Shown here: positions 1-7,960 of the stretch, one piece after another | How the letters are laid out: each line of letters begins with the position of its first letter | How positions within the stretch are numbered: position 1 is the stretch's first letter | Origin: Streptomyces sp. NBC_00708 | Lineage (GTDB): Bacteria > Actinomycetota > Actinomycetes > Streptomycetales > Streptomycetaceae | Direction of reading: 5' to 3' | Assembly: GCA_036226585.1 (NCBI GenBank) | Contig: CP108997.1 | Span: forward strand, 2,914,001 to 2,978,000 | DNA: 64,000 nucleotides | Translations under genes and position numbers: made by a program | The notes under the pieces: generated by a model | Seen by the model: the letters and a program-made list of their open reading frames with translations, nothing else | Databases searched by the model: none | What the model was told of the DNA's origin: nothing

Positions 1-1
1 C

Positions 2-610
2 CGGGCGGAGTGGACCTCGATCGCAGTCGTCTGCTCGGCGCTGGTGCTGCTCGCGAGCGCGGCGGGCCCCGAGGGCAGCGGGCACACGCCGATCACCACC
101 CACTGGTGGCTCCTCACGATCTCACTGCTGCTGATGGCGGGCGGCACGGTCCTGGTCCGGCTGCTCGGCGCCCGGACCGCGATCCTGGCCGGTCTGCTCT
201 CCGGTCTCGGCTTCGGCGCGCTCGGCGTGGGCGTGCGAGTGCTGAACGGGATCGATCCTTTCGCCCTGGGCACGCTGCTCACCGACCCGGCGTTGTACGC
301 CATCCTCGTCGCAGGAATCGGTGGCATGTACCTGCACACCGTCGCGCTGCAGATCGGCTCGGTGAACGGGGCGACGGCGGCGCTGGTGGTCGGCGAGACC
401 GTACTGCCCGGCATGATCGGCGTCTGGTGGCTGGGGGACGCCTCACGCACCGGCTTCGCCTGGCTGGCGGTGACCGGCTTCGTCCTGGCAGTCACGGGCG
501 CGGTCGCGGTGGCCTGGTTCGGCGCGCCGGAGAACGCCGGGAAGGACGCCCCGGCCCCGGCCGACACCCCCACCCAGAACCCGGAGCTTGCCCAGAACCG
601 AGCCTCTTAG
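2..610 (+). CDS. Multi-spanning membrane protein, C-terminal part (5' end outside window)
   Basis: The reading frame is already open at base 2, so the N-terminus lies outside the window; 202 residues are visible. They form about six hydrophobic segments (roughly residues 5-21, 34-54, 59-80, 99-120, 125-145 and 155-178) followed by a short polar Ala/Pro-rich tail. Regularly spaced helices with Gly/Ala-rich faces resemble drug/metabolite-transporter (EamA-like) proteins. That assignment is an inference from the helix pattern, because no diagnostic motif is present. It is a stand-alone gene here; the next coding gene begins 262 bases downstream, after a tRNA fragment. Substrate unknown. Confidence 0.75.
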   Translation, partial: RAEWTSIAVVCSALVLLASAAGPEGSGHTPITTHWWLLTISLLLMAGGTVLVRLLGARTAILAGLLSGLGFGALGVGVRVLNGIDPFALGTLLTDPALYAILVAGIGGMYLHTVALQIGSVNGATAALVVGETVLPGMIGVWWLGDASRTGFAWLAVTGFVLAVTGAVAVAWFGAPENAGKDAPAPADTPTQNPELAQNRAS

Positions 611-658
611 CACCGGGGACTGGCGCGGTGGCTGCCGCTCCCTGTCCAGTTCCCCTCA

Positions 659-693
659 AGCGGGTGTCGCAGGTTCGAATCCTGCCGGGGGCA
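659..693 (+). other. Isolated 3' fragment of a tRNA gene (possible attachment-site scar)
   Basis: Bases 669-673 and 681-685 form a 5-bp T stem around the conserved loop TTCGAAT (674-680), and 686-692 (CGGGGGC) followed by A693 is the 3' acceptor strand. A CCT triplet at 654-656 sits where an anticodon would, as in the Streptomyces tRNA-Arg(CCT) I recall. No matching 5' acceptor strand (GCCCCCG), D arm or position-33 T exists upstream, so this is not a functional tRNA. 3' tRNA fragments of this size are typical att cores left by integrases of actinomycete integrative elements or phages. It lies between two unrelated genes, with no integrase visible. Confidence 0.6.
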
Positions 694-872
694 CAGCTGT
701 CACCAGCACGTACGTCACTGAGGGCCGGGTCGGGGCACATGCCCGGCCTGGCCCTTCGTCATGCTCCCCCGCTCCGCTCACGGTCTCGGACGTGCTGCTC
801 ACCCGACCCCGGTCCCCGCAGCGTCCCCGAAAACCAGGCGCGGTGCCGTCCGCCTCCGCGCCAGGATGGACC

Positions 873-1787
873 ATGGACACCACAGCAGATACATCAGCGG
901 ACATCTCGGAGAGCCCCTCGGCCGGCGCCCTCGTCTGGCGTTCCCTTCCCGACGTGCACAGTTTTCTCGACCGGGCCGGGGGCTTCCTCCGGTCGCGGCC
1001 CGCGTTGCACACCGTCCATCTGACCGTGACCGAGGCGCTGCGTGCGCGGGGGCCCAGGGCCTACGGGGGTGGGGAGCCGGTCTTCGGGGTGCTGGAGCGG
1101 GGTGGCGAGGTGCGAGCGGCGTACTTTCGGACGCCGCCCTATCGGATGGCCGTCACGCCGCTCACGCCGGAGGAGGCCGGGGCGCTCGCCGCTCATCTGG
1201 AGAGCCTCGGGGACGACGTTCCCGGGGTCAACGCGGACACGGGGACCTCCGCCGCGTTCGCGGAGGCGTGGCAGGTGCGTACGGGGGTGGAGTCGCGGCT
1301 GCACGAGCGGACGCGACTCTACCGGCTCGGGGAGCTCCAGCGGCCGGAGCCGGCGCCGGAAGGGCGTGGCCGGGTCGCCGGGGAGGGGGACCGGGAGCTG
1401 CTCATGCGGTGGTACGCGGGGTTCGTGCGGGACATCGGCGGGGGCGGTTTCCACGACCCCGGCGTCTGGGCCGACAGGCGGATCGCCGACCGCAGCCTCA
1501 CCCTCTGGGAGACACCCGACGGGGTGCCCGTCTCCATGGCGGGGGTGACACGGCTGGTCGCCGGGCAGGCCCGGGTGGCGCCCGTCTACACCCCGGACGG
1601 CCTGCGGGGGCGCGGTTACGCGGGTGCGGCGACCGTCGAGGCGAGTCTCGCCGCGCTCGCGCAGGGCGCGGAGGAGGTGCTGCTCTTCGCGGACCTCGCC
1701 AACCCGACCAGCAACGGCCTCTACCGGCGCATCGGCTACCGGCCGGTGACGGACTTCGCGGTGTACGACCTGACGGCCGGGGCGTGA
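873..1787 (+). CDS. GNAT-family N-acetyltransferase
   Basis: A 304-residue protein whose C-terminal part carries the acetyl-CoA binding signature of the GNAT fold: a beta strand (residues VAPVYTP) followed by LRGRGYAG near residue 245, then a helix and the late motif ANPTSNGLYRRIGY. The N-terminal 150 residues are less conserved and probably form a lid or a degenerate second GNAT domain. The frame stays open upstream through the tRNA fragment, but the ATG at 873 is preceded by AGGA at a good distance and removes the spurious tRNA-derived peptide, so I chose it. It is convergent with argS across a bidirectional hairpin. The acetylated substrate cannot be predicted. Confidence 0.85.
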   Translation: MDTTADTSADISESPSAGALVWRSLPDVHSFLDRAGGFLRSRPALHTVHLTVTEALRARGPRAYGGGEPVFGVLERGGEVRAAYFRTPPYRMAVTPLTPEEAGALAAHLESLGDDVPGVNADTGTSAAFAEAWQVRTGVESRLHERTRLYRLGELQRPEPAPEGRGRVAGEGDRELLMRWYAGFVRDIGGGGFHDPGVWADRRIADRSLTLWETPDGVPVSMAGVTRLVAGQARVAPVYTPDGLRGRGYAGAATVEASLAALAQGAEEVLLFADLANPTSNGLYRRIGYRPVTDFAVYDLTAGA

Positions 1788-1815
1788 CCTTCCCGCCACC
1801 GGAGTGGCGGGAAGG
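1788..1815. terminator. Bidirectional hairpin between GNAT gene and argS
   Basis: A perfect 12-bp stem (1788-1799 with 1804-1815) closes a 4-base loop exactly between two convergent genes. It can serve both transcripts. Confidence 0.75.
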
Positions 1816-1824
1816 CACAGCCGG

Positions 1825-3552
1825 TCACATCTGGTCGGGCGTCTCGATGCCGAGGAGGCCGAGGCCCAGCTCGAGCGTCCGGGCGGTGATGTCGCACAGG
1901 ACCAGCCGGCTCTGCTTGACCTCGCCCTCGGAGCGCAGCACCGGGCACTTCTCGTAGAAGCTGGTGAAGGCGCTGGCCAGGCCGTAGAGGTAGTTGGCGA
2001 GCTTGTGGAACTCCAGCGTTTCGGCGACCTCGGAGATGAGGCTGTCGAACTGCAGGAGTTCCAGGGCCAGCGATCGCTCGGCGGGCTCCGTGATGACCAG
2101 CTTGTCGACACCCGTCAGCGGCTGTTCGACGCCGGCCTTCCGGAAGATCGAGCAGATGCGGGCACGCGCGTACTGCAGGTAGGGCGCGGTGTTGCCCTCG
2201 AACGACAGCATGCGGTCGTAGTCGAAGACGTAGTCCTTGAGACGGTCCGTCGACAGGTCGGCGTACTTGACCGCCCCGATGCCGACCGCCCTCGCGACCT
2301 CGGCGCGGGTCTTCTCGTCCAGTTGCGGGTTCTTCTCGGCGATGACCGCGGAGGCCCGTACGACCGCCTCTTCGAGCAGGTCGACGAGCTTCACGGAGAC
2401 GCCCGCACGGGTGCGGAGCATCTTGCCGTCGTCCCCGAGGATCGATCCGTGGCCGACGTGCTCGGCGCGGGCCGGCGGGGCGAGCCAGCCCGCGTCCTTG
2501 GCCACGTCGTAGATCATCCCGAGGTGCTGGCGCTGCGGCAGGCCGACGACGTACAGCAGCCGGGTCGCGTGCAGGTTCCGCAGGCGGTGCCGGATGGTCG
2601 CCAGGTCGGTGGCGCCGTAGCCGAAGCCGCCGTCGCCCTTCTTGACGATGATGGGCAGCGGGTCGCCGTTGCGGTTGGTGTAGCCGTCGGGGAAGACGCA
2701 CTGGGCGCCCTCGCTCTCGCGGAGCAGCCCGATCTCGTCGAGCTCGTCCACGACCGACTGGAGCTGGTCGTTGTAGTAGCTCTCCCCGAAGAAGTCGTCC
2801 TCGGTGAGCCGTACGCCGAGCATGCCGTAAACGGTCAGGAAGTACTTCTTGGACTCGTCGACGAGGGTCTGCCAGAGGCGCAGCGTGACCTCGTCGCCGC
2901 TCTGGAGCAGCACGACGCGCTTGCGGGCGCGGTCCTTGAAGGTCTCGTCCGCGTCGAACTTCACGCGGGCGGCCCGGTAGAAGCCGTTCAGGTCGCCGAC
3001 GGACAGCTCGTGGGCCGCCTCGCTCTCACCGATGTCGAGAAGGTGCTCCACGAGCATGCCGAAGGGCGTGCCCCACTCACCGATGTGGTTCATCCGCATG
3101 ACGGTGTTGCCCTGCCACTCCAGCAGGCGCACGGCCGCGTCACCGATGATCGTCGAACGGAGGTGTCCGACGTGCATCTCCTTCGCCGCGTTCGGCGCGG
3201 AGTAGTCGACGACGATCTTCTCCGGGTCCTTCGCCTGCGGTACGGCGAGCCGTTCGTCGCCGATGGTGTCGGCGAGGAACCGGGCGAGGACCTCGTCCGA
3301 GAGGGTCAGGTTGATGAAGCCGGGGCCGGAGATCTCGACCGTCGAGCACAGGTCGTCGAGCTGGGCGGCCTCCACGACCCGGGCGGCGATCTCACGGGGG
3401 TTCCCGCCGATCTTGCGCACGAGGGCGAGGGCGGCGTCGGACTGGAAGTGCGCGTGCTGGGATCGTCGGATGACCGGGTCGACGGGGGCGCCGGCTACGG
3501 CTTCGAACGCGGGGGCCAGCCGCTGGTGCAGCAATTCTTCCAGATTCGCCAT
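1825..3552 (-). CDS. argS: Arginyl-tRNA synthetase
   Basis: Charges tRNA-Arg with arginine in the cytosol. The 575-residue class I synthetase shows the N-terminal Arg-S additional domain, then the family block DYSAPNAAKEMHVGHLRS with the HIGH-type motif HVGH at residues 127-130. The KMSK-equivalent loop GKMLRTR lies near residue 375, and the C-terminal DALR anticodon-binding domain contains the block APYLQYARARI. Length and order match bacterial ArgRS. The ATG at 3552 gives the expected N-terminus MANLEELL. It is transcribed alone towards the GNAT gene, and the 239-base upstream gap holds its promoter and the leader of the divergent kinase gene. A complete housekeeping gene. Confidence 0.97.
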   Translation of the reverse strand: MANLEELLHQRLAPAFEAVAGAPVDPVIRRSQHAHFQSDAALALVRKIGGNPREIAARVVEAAQLDDLCSTVEISGPGFINLTLSDEVLARFLADTIGDERLAVPQAKDPEKIVVDYSAPNAAKEMHVGHLRSTIIGDAAVRLLEWQGNTVMRMNHIGEWGTPFGMLVEHLLDIGESEAAHELSVGDLNGFYRAARVKFDADETFKDRARKRVVLLQSGDEVTLRLWQTLVDESKKYFLTVYGMLGVRLTEDDFFGESYYNDQLQSVVDELDEIGLLRESEGAQCVFPDGYTNRNGDPLPIIVKKGDGGFGYGATDLATIRHRLRNLHATRLLYVVGLPQRQHLGMIYDVAKDAGWLAPPARAEHVGHGSILGDDGKMLRTRAGVSVKLVDLLEEAVVRASAVIAEKNPQLDEKTRAEVARAVGIGAVKYADLSTDRLKDYVFDYDRMLSFEGNTAPYLQYARARICSIFRKAGVEQPLTGVDKLVITEPAERSLALELLQFDSLISEVAETLEFHKLANYLYGLASAFTSFYEKCPVLRSEGEVKQSRLVLCDITARTLELGLGLLGIETPDQM

Positions 3553-3791
3553 TCGAAGAATCTAACCGAGTCAAAAGAGGGGTGTCCAATCACATCACGG
3601 GCGCCCGGCCCGCTGTCGGCATCCCGTCCGTATCCCCATGTCACCGCAGGCGAGACGGCCGTCACAGCGGCGGGGAAAAGAGAGGCGAAACCCTCCCTCC
3701 GGGACCGGTCGCGGGGAGGATGATCCACAGGCCGCAAGCATGCGCATGCCACCCCCGGGTGGCGTTCGAGAAGAGGGAGGCGAAGACAGGC

Positions 3792-4829
3792 ATGGGGATA
3801 CGTCACGGTGGATGGCGCCCTGAACGGCTGCGGGAGGTGCGGGAGGCGCGGGGGCTGACCGTCTCCGAGACCGGTGGCCTGTTACGGGAGGCGGTCCGGG
3901 CCCTCGGCCTGACGGGGCCGGAGGCGGCCGACGGGGAGATCCGGCGGCACGAGACGGGTGAGGTGTACCCGGCTCCCGGCTTCCGGCGCGCCTACTGCCT
4001 CGCCCTCGACCGGACAGAACCCGGGCTCGGATTCCGTGACGCGTTGCCCGGGGAGGCCGCCGAGGCAATTCCGCTGCCGGCCCTCACAGGTACGCGGCAC
4101 GCCGGCCTCCTGGCAGCTCTGGAAAGGAGTCCGGGCCCGCTCGCCGGCTCCGCCGCCCAGGACGTGTGCCGCCGCATCGCCGCCGCCTGGAGCGCGCGTC
4201 GCACCGGGGCCGCCGACGAGGCCCGGCCCACCCTGCTGCTCGTGTGCGGGTACGCCGGGAGCGGCAAGTCGGAGTTCGCGCGCTTCGTGAGCCGGATGAC
4301 CGGGTGGCCCGTGCTGGACAAGGACCCCCTCGCCCGGCCCCTGGTCGAACGCCTGCTCGCGGCGGCGGGGTGCGAGCCCGACGACCGGCATTCCGTGTTC
4401 TACCGCGAGCAGGTCCGTCCGCTGGAGTACGCCTGCCTCATGGCGGCGGCCGACGCCTGTGCGGAGGCCGGTGCGAGCGCCGTGCTGTCCGCGCCCTTCG
4501 TCGCCGAGGTGACCGATCCGGGGTGGCTGGAGCAGTTGGCCGGGCGGTGCGCGGCGCACGGGACGGACGTGTCCGTCGCCTGGGTGCACAGCGACCCGGA
4601 GACCATGCACGAGCACATCACCTTCCGCGCCGCCGCCCGCGACCGGTGGAAGCTCGGCCACTGGGAGGCGTACGCCGCCGGGCTCGACCCGGACGTGCGG
4701 CCCGCCGGGCCCCATCTGCTCGTCGACAACCGGGGCGGGTCGGCCGTCTCATTCACCGATCAGGTGCTGCGGCTCTTCTCAGGAGCGGCGGCCGAAACCC
4801 CCCACGGAGCAGGAGTCACCCATGTCTGA
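3792..4829 (+). CDS. HTH-like N-terminus fused to a zeta-toxin/kinase-like P-loop domain
   Basis: A 345-residue protein with two parts. Residues 7-75 look like an XRE-type helix-turn-helix region (PERLREVREARGLTVSE followed by EIRRHETGEVYP). Residues 145-340 are a P-loop kinase fold with Walker A GYAGSGKS at 153-160 and a DKD motif near 176, as in zeta-toxin or gluconate-kinase-like proteins. Codon 31 is TTA (3882-3884), so translation probably depends on the bldA leucyl-tRNA. The ATG at 3792 follows a GGGAGG-type ribosome site; the frame is open further upstream but without a plausible start. It overlaps the flavoprotein gene by 8 bases, suggesting translational coupling. The phosphorylated target is unknown. 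Confidence 0.75.
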   Translation: MGIRHGGWRPERLREVREARGLTVSETGGLLREAVRALGLTGPEAADGEIRRHETGEVYPAPGFRRAYCLALDRTEPGLGFRDALPGEAAEAIPLPALTGTRHAGLLAALERSPGPLAGSAAQDVCRRIAAAWSARRTGAADEARPTLLLVCGYAGSGKSEFARFVSRMTGWPVLDKDPLARPLVERLLAAAGCEPDDRHSVFYREQVRPLEYACLMAAADACAEAGASAVLSAPFVAEVTDPGWLEQLAGRCAAHGTDVSVAWVHSDPETMHEHITFRAAARDRWKLGHWEAYAAGLDPDVRPAGPHLLVDNRGGSAVSFTDQVLRLFSGAAAETPHGAGVTHV

Positions 4830-5349
4830 GCGTCCGGTCGTCCATCTCGTCGGCTGCGGGTCGCGGCCCACCGGTGATCTGCCCGCGTTCGCCGCCGAGT
4901 TGCGGGGTGCCGGGTGGATTCCCTATGTCGTCCCCACCCCTGTCGGGGGCCTGTTTCTGGACGTCGGGCGTGCCGAGGCCGCGTCGGGGCAGGACGTGCA
5001 CGGCGCGTTCGACCCGGACGCCCCGGTGGGGCTGCCGCAGGCGGACGCGGTCGTCGTCGCACCCGCCACGTACAACACGGTCGTGAAGCTCGCCGCGGGC
5101 ATCGCGGACACGCTGGCCCTCTCGGTGACCGCCGACGCGATCGGGGGCGGGGCCCCGGTGGTCGTCGTGCCGTGGACGAACAGCAGGCTCGCCGGCCACC
5201 CGGTGTTCGCGCCCGCCGTGGAGACCCTGCGGGCGTGGGGCGTCCGGGTCGTGGCCGCGGATCAGGCCGGGCCGTTCCCGTGGGCGGCGGTGCGGGAGGC
5301 GCTGGAGGAGGCGCGGGGCGCCCTCGTCAGCGGGTCACCTCGACCGTGA
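4822..5349 (+). CDS. Flavoprotein of the Dfp/CoaC-UbiX fold
   Basis: A 175-residue Rossmann-like protein resembling the phosphopantothenoylcysteine decarboxylase (PF02441) flavoprotein family. The N-terminal strand VVHLVGCGS, the central ADAVVVAPATYNTVVKLAAGIADTL block (FMN-contact region of the family) and the following APVVVVPWTNSRLA segment support this. It is shorter than CoaBC and lacks the synthetase half, so it is probably a specialised FMN-binding decarboxylase or reductase partner. It starts inside the end of the preceding kinase-like gene (8-base overlap), and its 3' end overlaps the convergent ATPase gene by 23 bases. The family call is solid, the reaction unknown. Confidence 0.8.
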   Translation: MSERPVVHLVGCGSRPTGDLPAFAAELRGAGWIPYVVPTPVGGLFLDVGRAEAASGQDVHGAFDPDAPVGLPQADAVVVAPATYNTVVKLAAGIADTLALSVTADAIGGGAPVVVVPWTNSRLAGHPVFAPAVETLRAWGVRVVAADQAGPFPWAAVREALEEARGALVSGSPRP

Positions 5350-5926
5350 GGTGCGGCGGCCACTGGGCGAGCCCGGCTTCCGTTGCCGGGGCGAGCCCGG
5401 CCACCGGGCGGAAGTGGACCCGGGTGCCCGTGGTGCCGTCGTCCGGGACCGGGGTCAGGTCCGTCACCGGGACGCCGTGCTCGTAGCGCTGGGTCCAGGA
5501 GCCGCCGGTACGGCGGTTGGTGTGGACGAGCCAGTCGCTGAGCGCGGCGACCACGGACATGCCCCGGCGCGGGTGGCCGTCGGGGAGGGCCGGGGCGTCG
5601 GGGGCGTCGAAGAAGCGCAGGTCCTTCGTGGCCATGACCGGCTTCTTCACCGGCCGGCCCGCCGCGTCGAGGCGGGTGTCGGTGCCCCGGCCGTCGTCCG
5701 CGACGGAGACCGAGCCGTCCGCGTGCAGCGTGACGCGGGCATGGCCGCCGCCGGTGCACTCCGCCTCGTCCGCCGCGTAGGCGAGGACTTCGAGGACCAG
5801 GTGGCGCACGCCGCCGGGGGCGTACGTCTGCGGGGCCGAGCGGATCGCGTCCAGGTGGGCATGGTCCGTCCCGGCCGCCCAGTCGTGCGTGGTGTTGCGC
5901 CAGGAGGCGCGTACGGCGTCCGTCAT
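5327..5926 (-). CDS. Small GyrB-like (GHKL) ATPase
   Basis: A 199-residue protein that resembles only the ATPase domain of DNA gyrase B. The N-box region PGGVRHLVLEVLAYAADE covers residues 37-54 with E46, the G1 box DDGRGTD is at 77-83, and RRGMSVVAALSDWL at 120-133 aligns with the gyrase block containing GVSVVNALS. No transducer domain, toprim domain or tail follows, so it is not a topoisomerase subunit. It starts at ATG 5926, which overlaps the stop of the upstream membrane protein gene as ATGA, so the two are probably co-translated. Its role is unknown; pairing with a membrane protein may be functional or accidental. Confidence 0.75.
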   Translation of the reverse strand: MTDAVRASWRNTTHDWAAGTDHAHLDAIRSAPQTYAPGGVRHLVLEVLAYAADEAECTGGGHARVTLHADGSVSVADDGRGTDTRLDAAGRPVKKPVMATKDLRFFDAPDAPALPDGHPRRGMSVVAALSDWLVHTNRRTGGSWTQRYEHGVPVTDLTPVPDDGTTGTRVHFRPVAGLAPATEAGLAQWPPHLTVEVTR

Positions 5927-7761
5927 CGCAGCTCGTCCGGGCAGGGCGTGCCCGGCGGGAGCTGGTACGGGGCGCCCAGGCGGTAGGTGCCGGGGCGCGG
6001 GGCCAGGAGTTCCGTCCACTCGTCGCCGTCCTCGTCGGCCTCCACCTTGATCAGGCAGCCGTTCTCGTTGACGAACGACCTCGGGGTGTCCTTGTCCTCG
6101 CGGTCCTTGGACGCCTCGGTCTCCTGGGGGCGTTCCAGGCCCTTGCCGTCCTCGTCGACGAGGGCGAGCCAGGGCGAGTACGGGATGCGGATCAGGACCC
6201 GGCCCGCCTTCTTCACGTCGATGGTCAGCTCGCCCTCGTCCGCGCGCCGCACCGTCGCGGGCGGGTCGGCCAGCGGGACTGGGCTGTCGACCTCGAAGAG
6301 CCGCCAGTCGGCGTTGGACCAGATCGCCTTCAGGTAGGGCAGCCCCTTGCCGACCAGTTCCGCCTCCTGGCGCGCCCCGCTGGAGTCGGGGTCGCCCTGC
6401 GGCAGCACCACGTAGCGCACCGCCCAGCGGTCCAGCCACTGGCGGTAGTTGATGGCGTCCAGGGTGTCGTCGTAGAAGAGGGGGTTGCGCTTCATGTCGG
6501 CCTGGCGGTTCCAGCCGCGGGCCAGGTTGACGGAGCGCGGGAGCGCGGAGGCCTCGCGGTGGCTGCTCGGGGGGACGACCTCGACCCGGCCGCGCTCGGC
6601 GCCGACCTTCTGGAGCTGGTTGACCAGGGGCGCCAGCGAACGCGTCCAGGAGGCGGTGGGGGCGGTCCTGACGATGTCGTCGACGCCCTTGAAGCCGATC
6701 CAGGCGTTCAGCGAGACGAACGCGATGACCACCGCGTACCACTTCCGGGAGCGGGGCGCGGTGTACGGCAGCGCGGCCAGCAGGACGACGCCGGCGAACA
6801 GCATCGCCATCCGCGAGACGTTGGAGCCGATCTGCGAGTCGACGACGTACGTCAGCAGTGTCCCGGTCCCGTACACGGCCGATGCCATGCGGACCGTCTT
6901 CCAGTCGCGCGGTACGAGGAAGAAGACGACCCACGAGAAGATGAACGGCCCCGAGAGCGTCGCGACCGACATCGGCTGCGTGCCGGAGAACGGGAACAGC
7001 CACGCGGACAGCGCGACCACCACGACCGGGGCGAGCCCCAGCGCGTACGCGCCCGGACGCCGCTTGTTCAGGAACAGCGCGGCGGCGACCACTCCGAGGA
7101 AGAGGCCCGCGACCGGGCTGCCGGCCGTCGCGAGACCCGCGAGGGGGGCGGCGACCGCGGCCTTGGCCCAGCGCTTGTAGCGCCAGCGGTACGGCCAGCA
7201 GAAGACCGCCGCCGCGGCGCCGACCGCGAACATCATGCCGAGCCCGAATGTCACCCGGCCCGACAGCGCGTTGCACAGGTACGCGAAGACGCCCGCCATC
7301 GAGCAGGCGAGCGGATTGCGGACCGCCTTCACCCGGTACAGGATCAGCGAGGTCAGCCCGGCCGAGACGGTGCCGGCGATCATCATCGTCGTCCGCACAC
7401 CGAGCAGCGACATGAGGTACGGCGAGACCACGCTGTACGAGACGGGGTGCATGCCCCCGTACCAGGCGAGGTTGTACGCCGTGCCCGGGTGGCGGCCGAC
7501 GAACTCGGCCCAGGCGTCCTGCGCCGCGATGTCGCCGCCGCTGTTGGCGAAGAAGAGGAACCACAGGATGTGGACGACCGCGGCGACCGCGGTCGTCAGC
7601 AGGACCGGGTGGCGCAGGCACCGCTGCTTGAGCTCGTCGAGACGGGCCGCCCACGGGGAGCGCGGGGCGGGCCCGCCGCCGTCCGCCGCTCCGGTCTCCG
7701 CCTGCGCCGGGTTCCCGGCAACGGCGTCGTCGTCCGCCCGTGTCGGCTCGGCAGTGGTCAC
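5923..7761 (-). CDS. Large integral membrane protein, GT-C/PTPS-related type
   Basis: A 612-residue protein with about ten to twelve hydrophobic segments in the first 400 residues and a soluble C-terminal part of about 200 residues. The early extracytoplasmic loop after the first helix (DIAAQDAWAEFVGRHPG) with acidic residues, and the overall layout, resemble GT-C glycosyltransferase-like membrane proteins (PTPS-related family in Actinobacteria). I chose the GTG at 7761 because GGGGAG lies 7-10 bases upstream; the ATG at 7824 lacks a ribosome site. A charged stretch precedes the first helix. It is transcribed into the GyrB-like ATPase gene with an ATGA overlap. The transferred sugar or other substrate is not predictable. 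Confidence 0.7.
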   Translation of the reverse strand: MTTAEPTRADDDAVAGNPAQAETGAADGGGPAPRSPWAARLDELKQRCLRHPVLLTTAVAAVVHILWFLFFANSGGDIAAQDAWAEFVGRHPGTAYNLAWYGGMHPVSYSVVSPYLMSLLGVRTTMMIAGTVSAGLTSLILYRVKAVRNPLACSMAGVFAYLCNALSGRVTFGLGMMFAVGAAAAVFCWPYRWRYKRWAKAAVAAPLAGLATAGSPVAGLFLGVVAAALFLNKRRPGAYALGLAPVVVVALSAWLFPFSGTQPMSVATLSGPFIFSWVVFFLVPRDWKTVRMASAVYGTGTLLTYVVDSQIGSNVSRMAMLFAGVVLLAALPYTAPRSRKWYAVVIAFVSLNAWIGFKGVDDIVRTAPTASWTRSLAPLVNQLQKVGAERGRVEVVPPSSHREASALPRSVNLARGWNRQADMKRNPLFYDDTLDAINYRQWLDRWAVRYVVLPQGDPDSSGARQEAELVGKGLPYLKAIWSNADWRLFEVDSPVPLADPPATVRRADEGELTIDVKKAGRVLIRIPYSPWLALVDEDGKGLERPQETEASKDREDKDTPRSFVNENGCLIKVEADEDGDEWTELLAPRPGTYRLGAPYQLPPGTPCPDELR

Positions 7762-7922
7762 TGCGTCTCTCCCCGTCCCTCCCCGGACGCGTGGTTCCGG
7801 CCGGCTCTCCTGCTCGGGTCTCATGGGCCGAAAGACGCGTTCCGGGGTCCACGCGTTGCCCCCGGGACGCTAACACGCGGCGACTCCCGGCGTACGGGAA
7901 GGCCGTCCGGCCCCGGTGGGGA

Positions 7923-7955
7923 GGTGCGGGGTGCCCTTTCCGGGCGCCCCGCACC
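7923..7955 (-). terminator. Hairpin downstream of the carboxypeptidase gene
   Basis: The 13-base arms 7923-7935 and 7943-7955 pair with a single mismatched position around a 7-base loop, directly after the stop of the leftward carboxypeptidase gene. Confidence 0.6.
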
Positions 7956-7960
7956 CCCGG

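Noticed and set aside
611..693. A complete tRNA gene ending at 693
   Set aside because: No 5' acceptor strand complementary to 686-692, no D arm and no T at position 33. Only the 3' part is tRNA-like.
588..872. A longer N-terminus for the GNAT gene reaching back over the tRNA fragment
   Set aside because: The extension translates the tRNA fragment, is Arg/Pro-rich and not conserved, and ATG 873 has its own ribosome site.
3629..3801. 11-bp inverted repeat GTATCCCCATG / CATGGGGATAC around the kinase gene leader
   Set aside because: The arms are 151 bases apart and one of them lies in the start codon region. Without conservation data it is as likely chance as structure.
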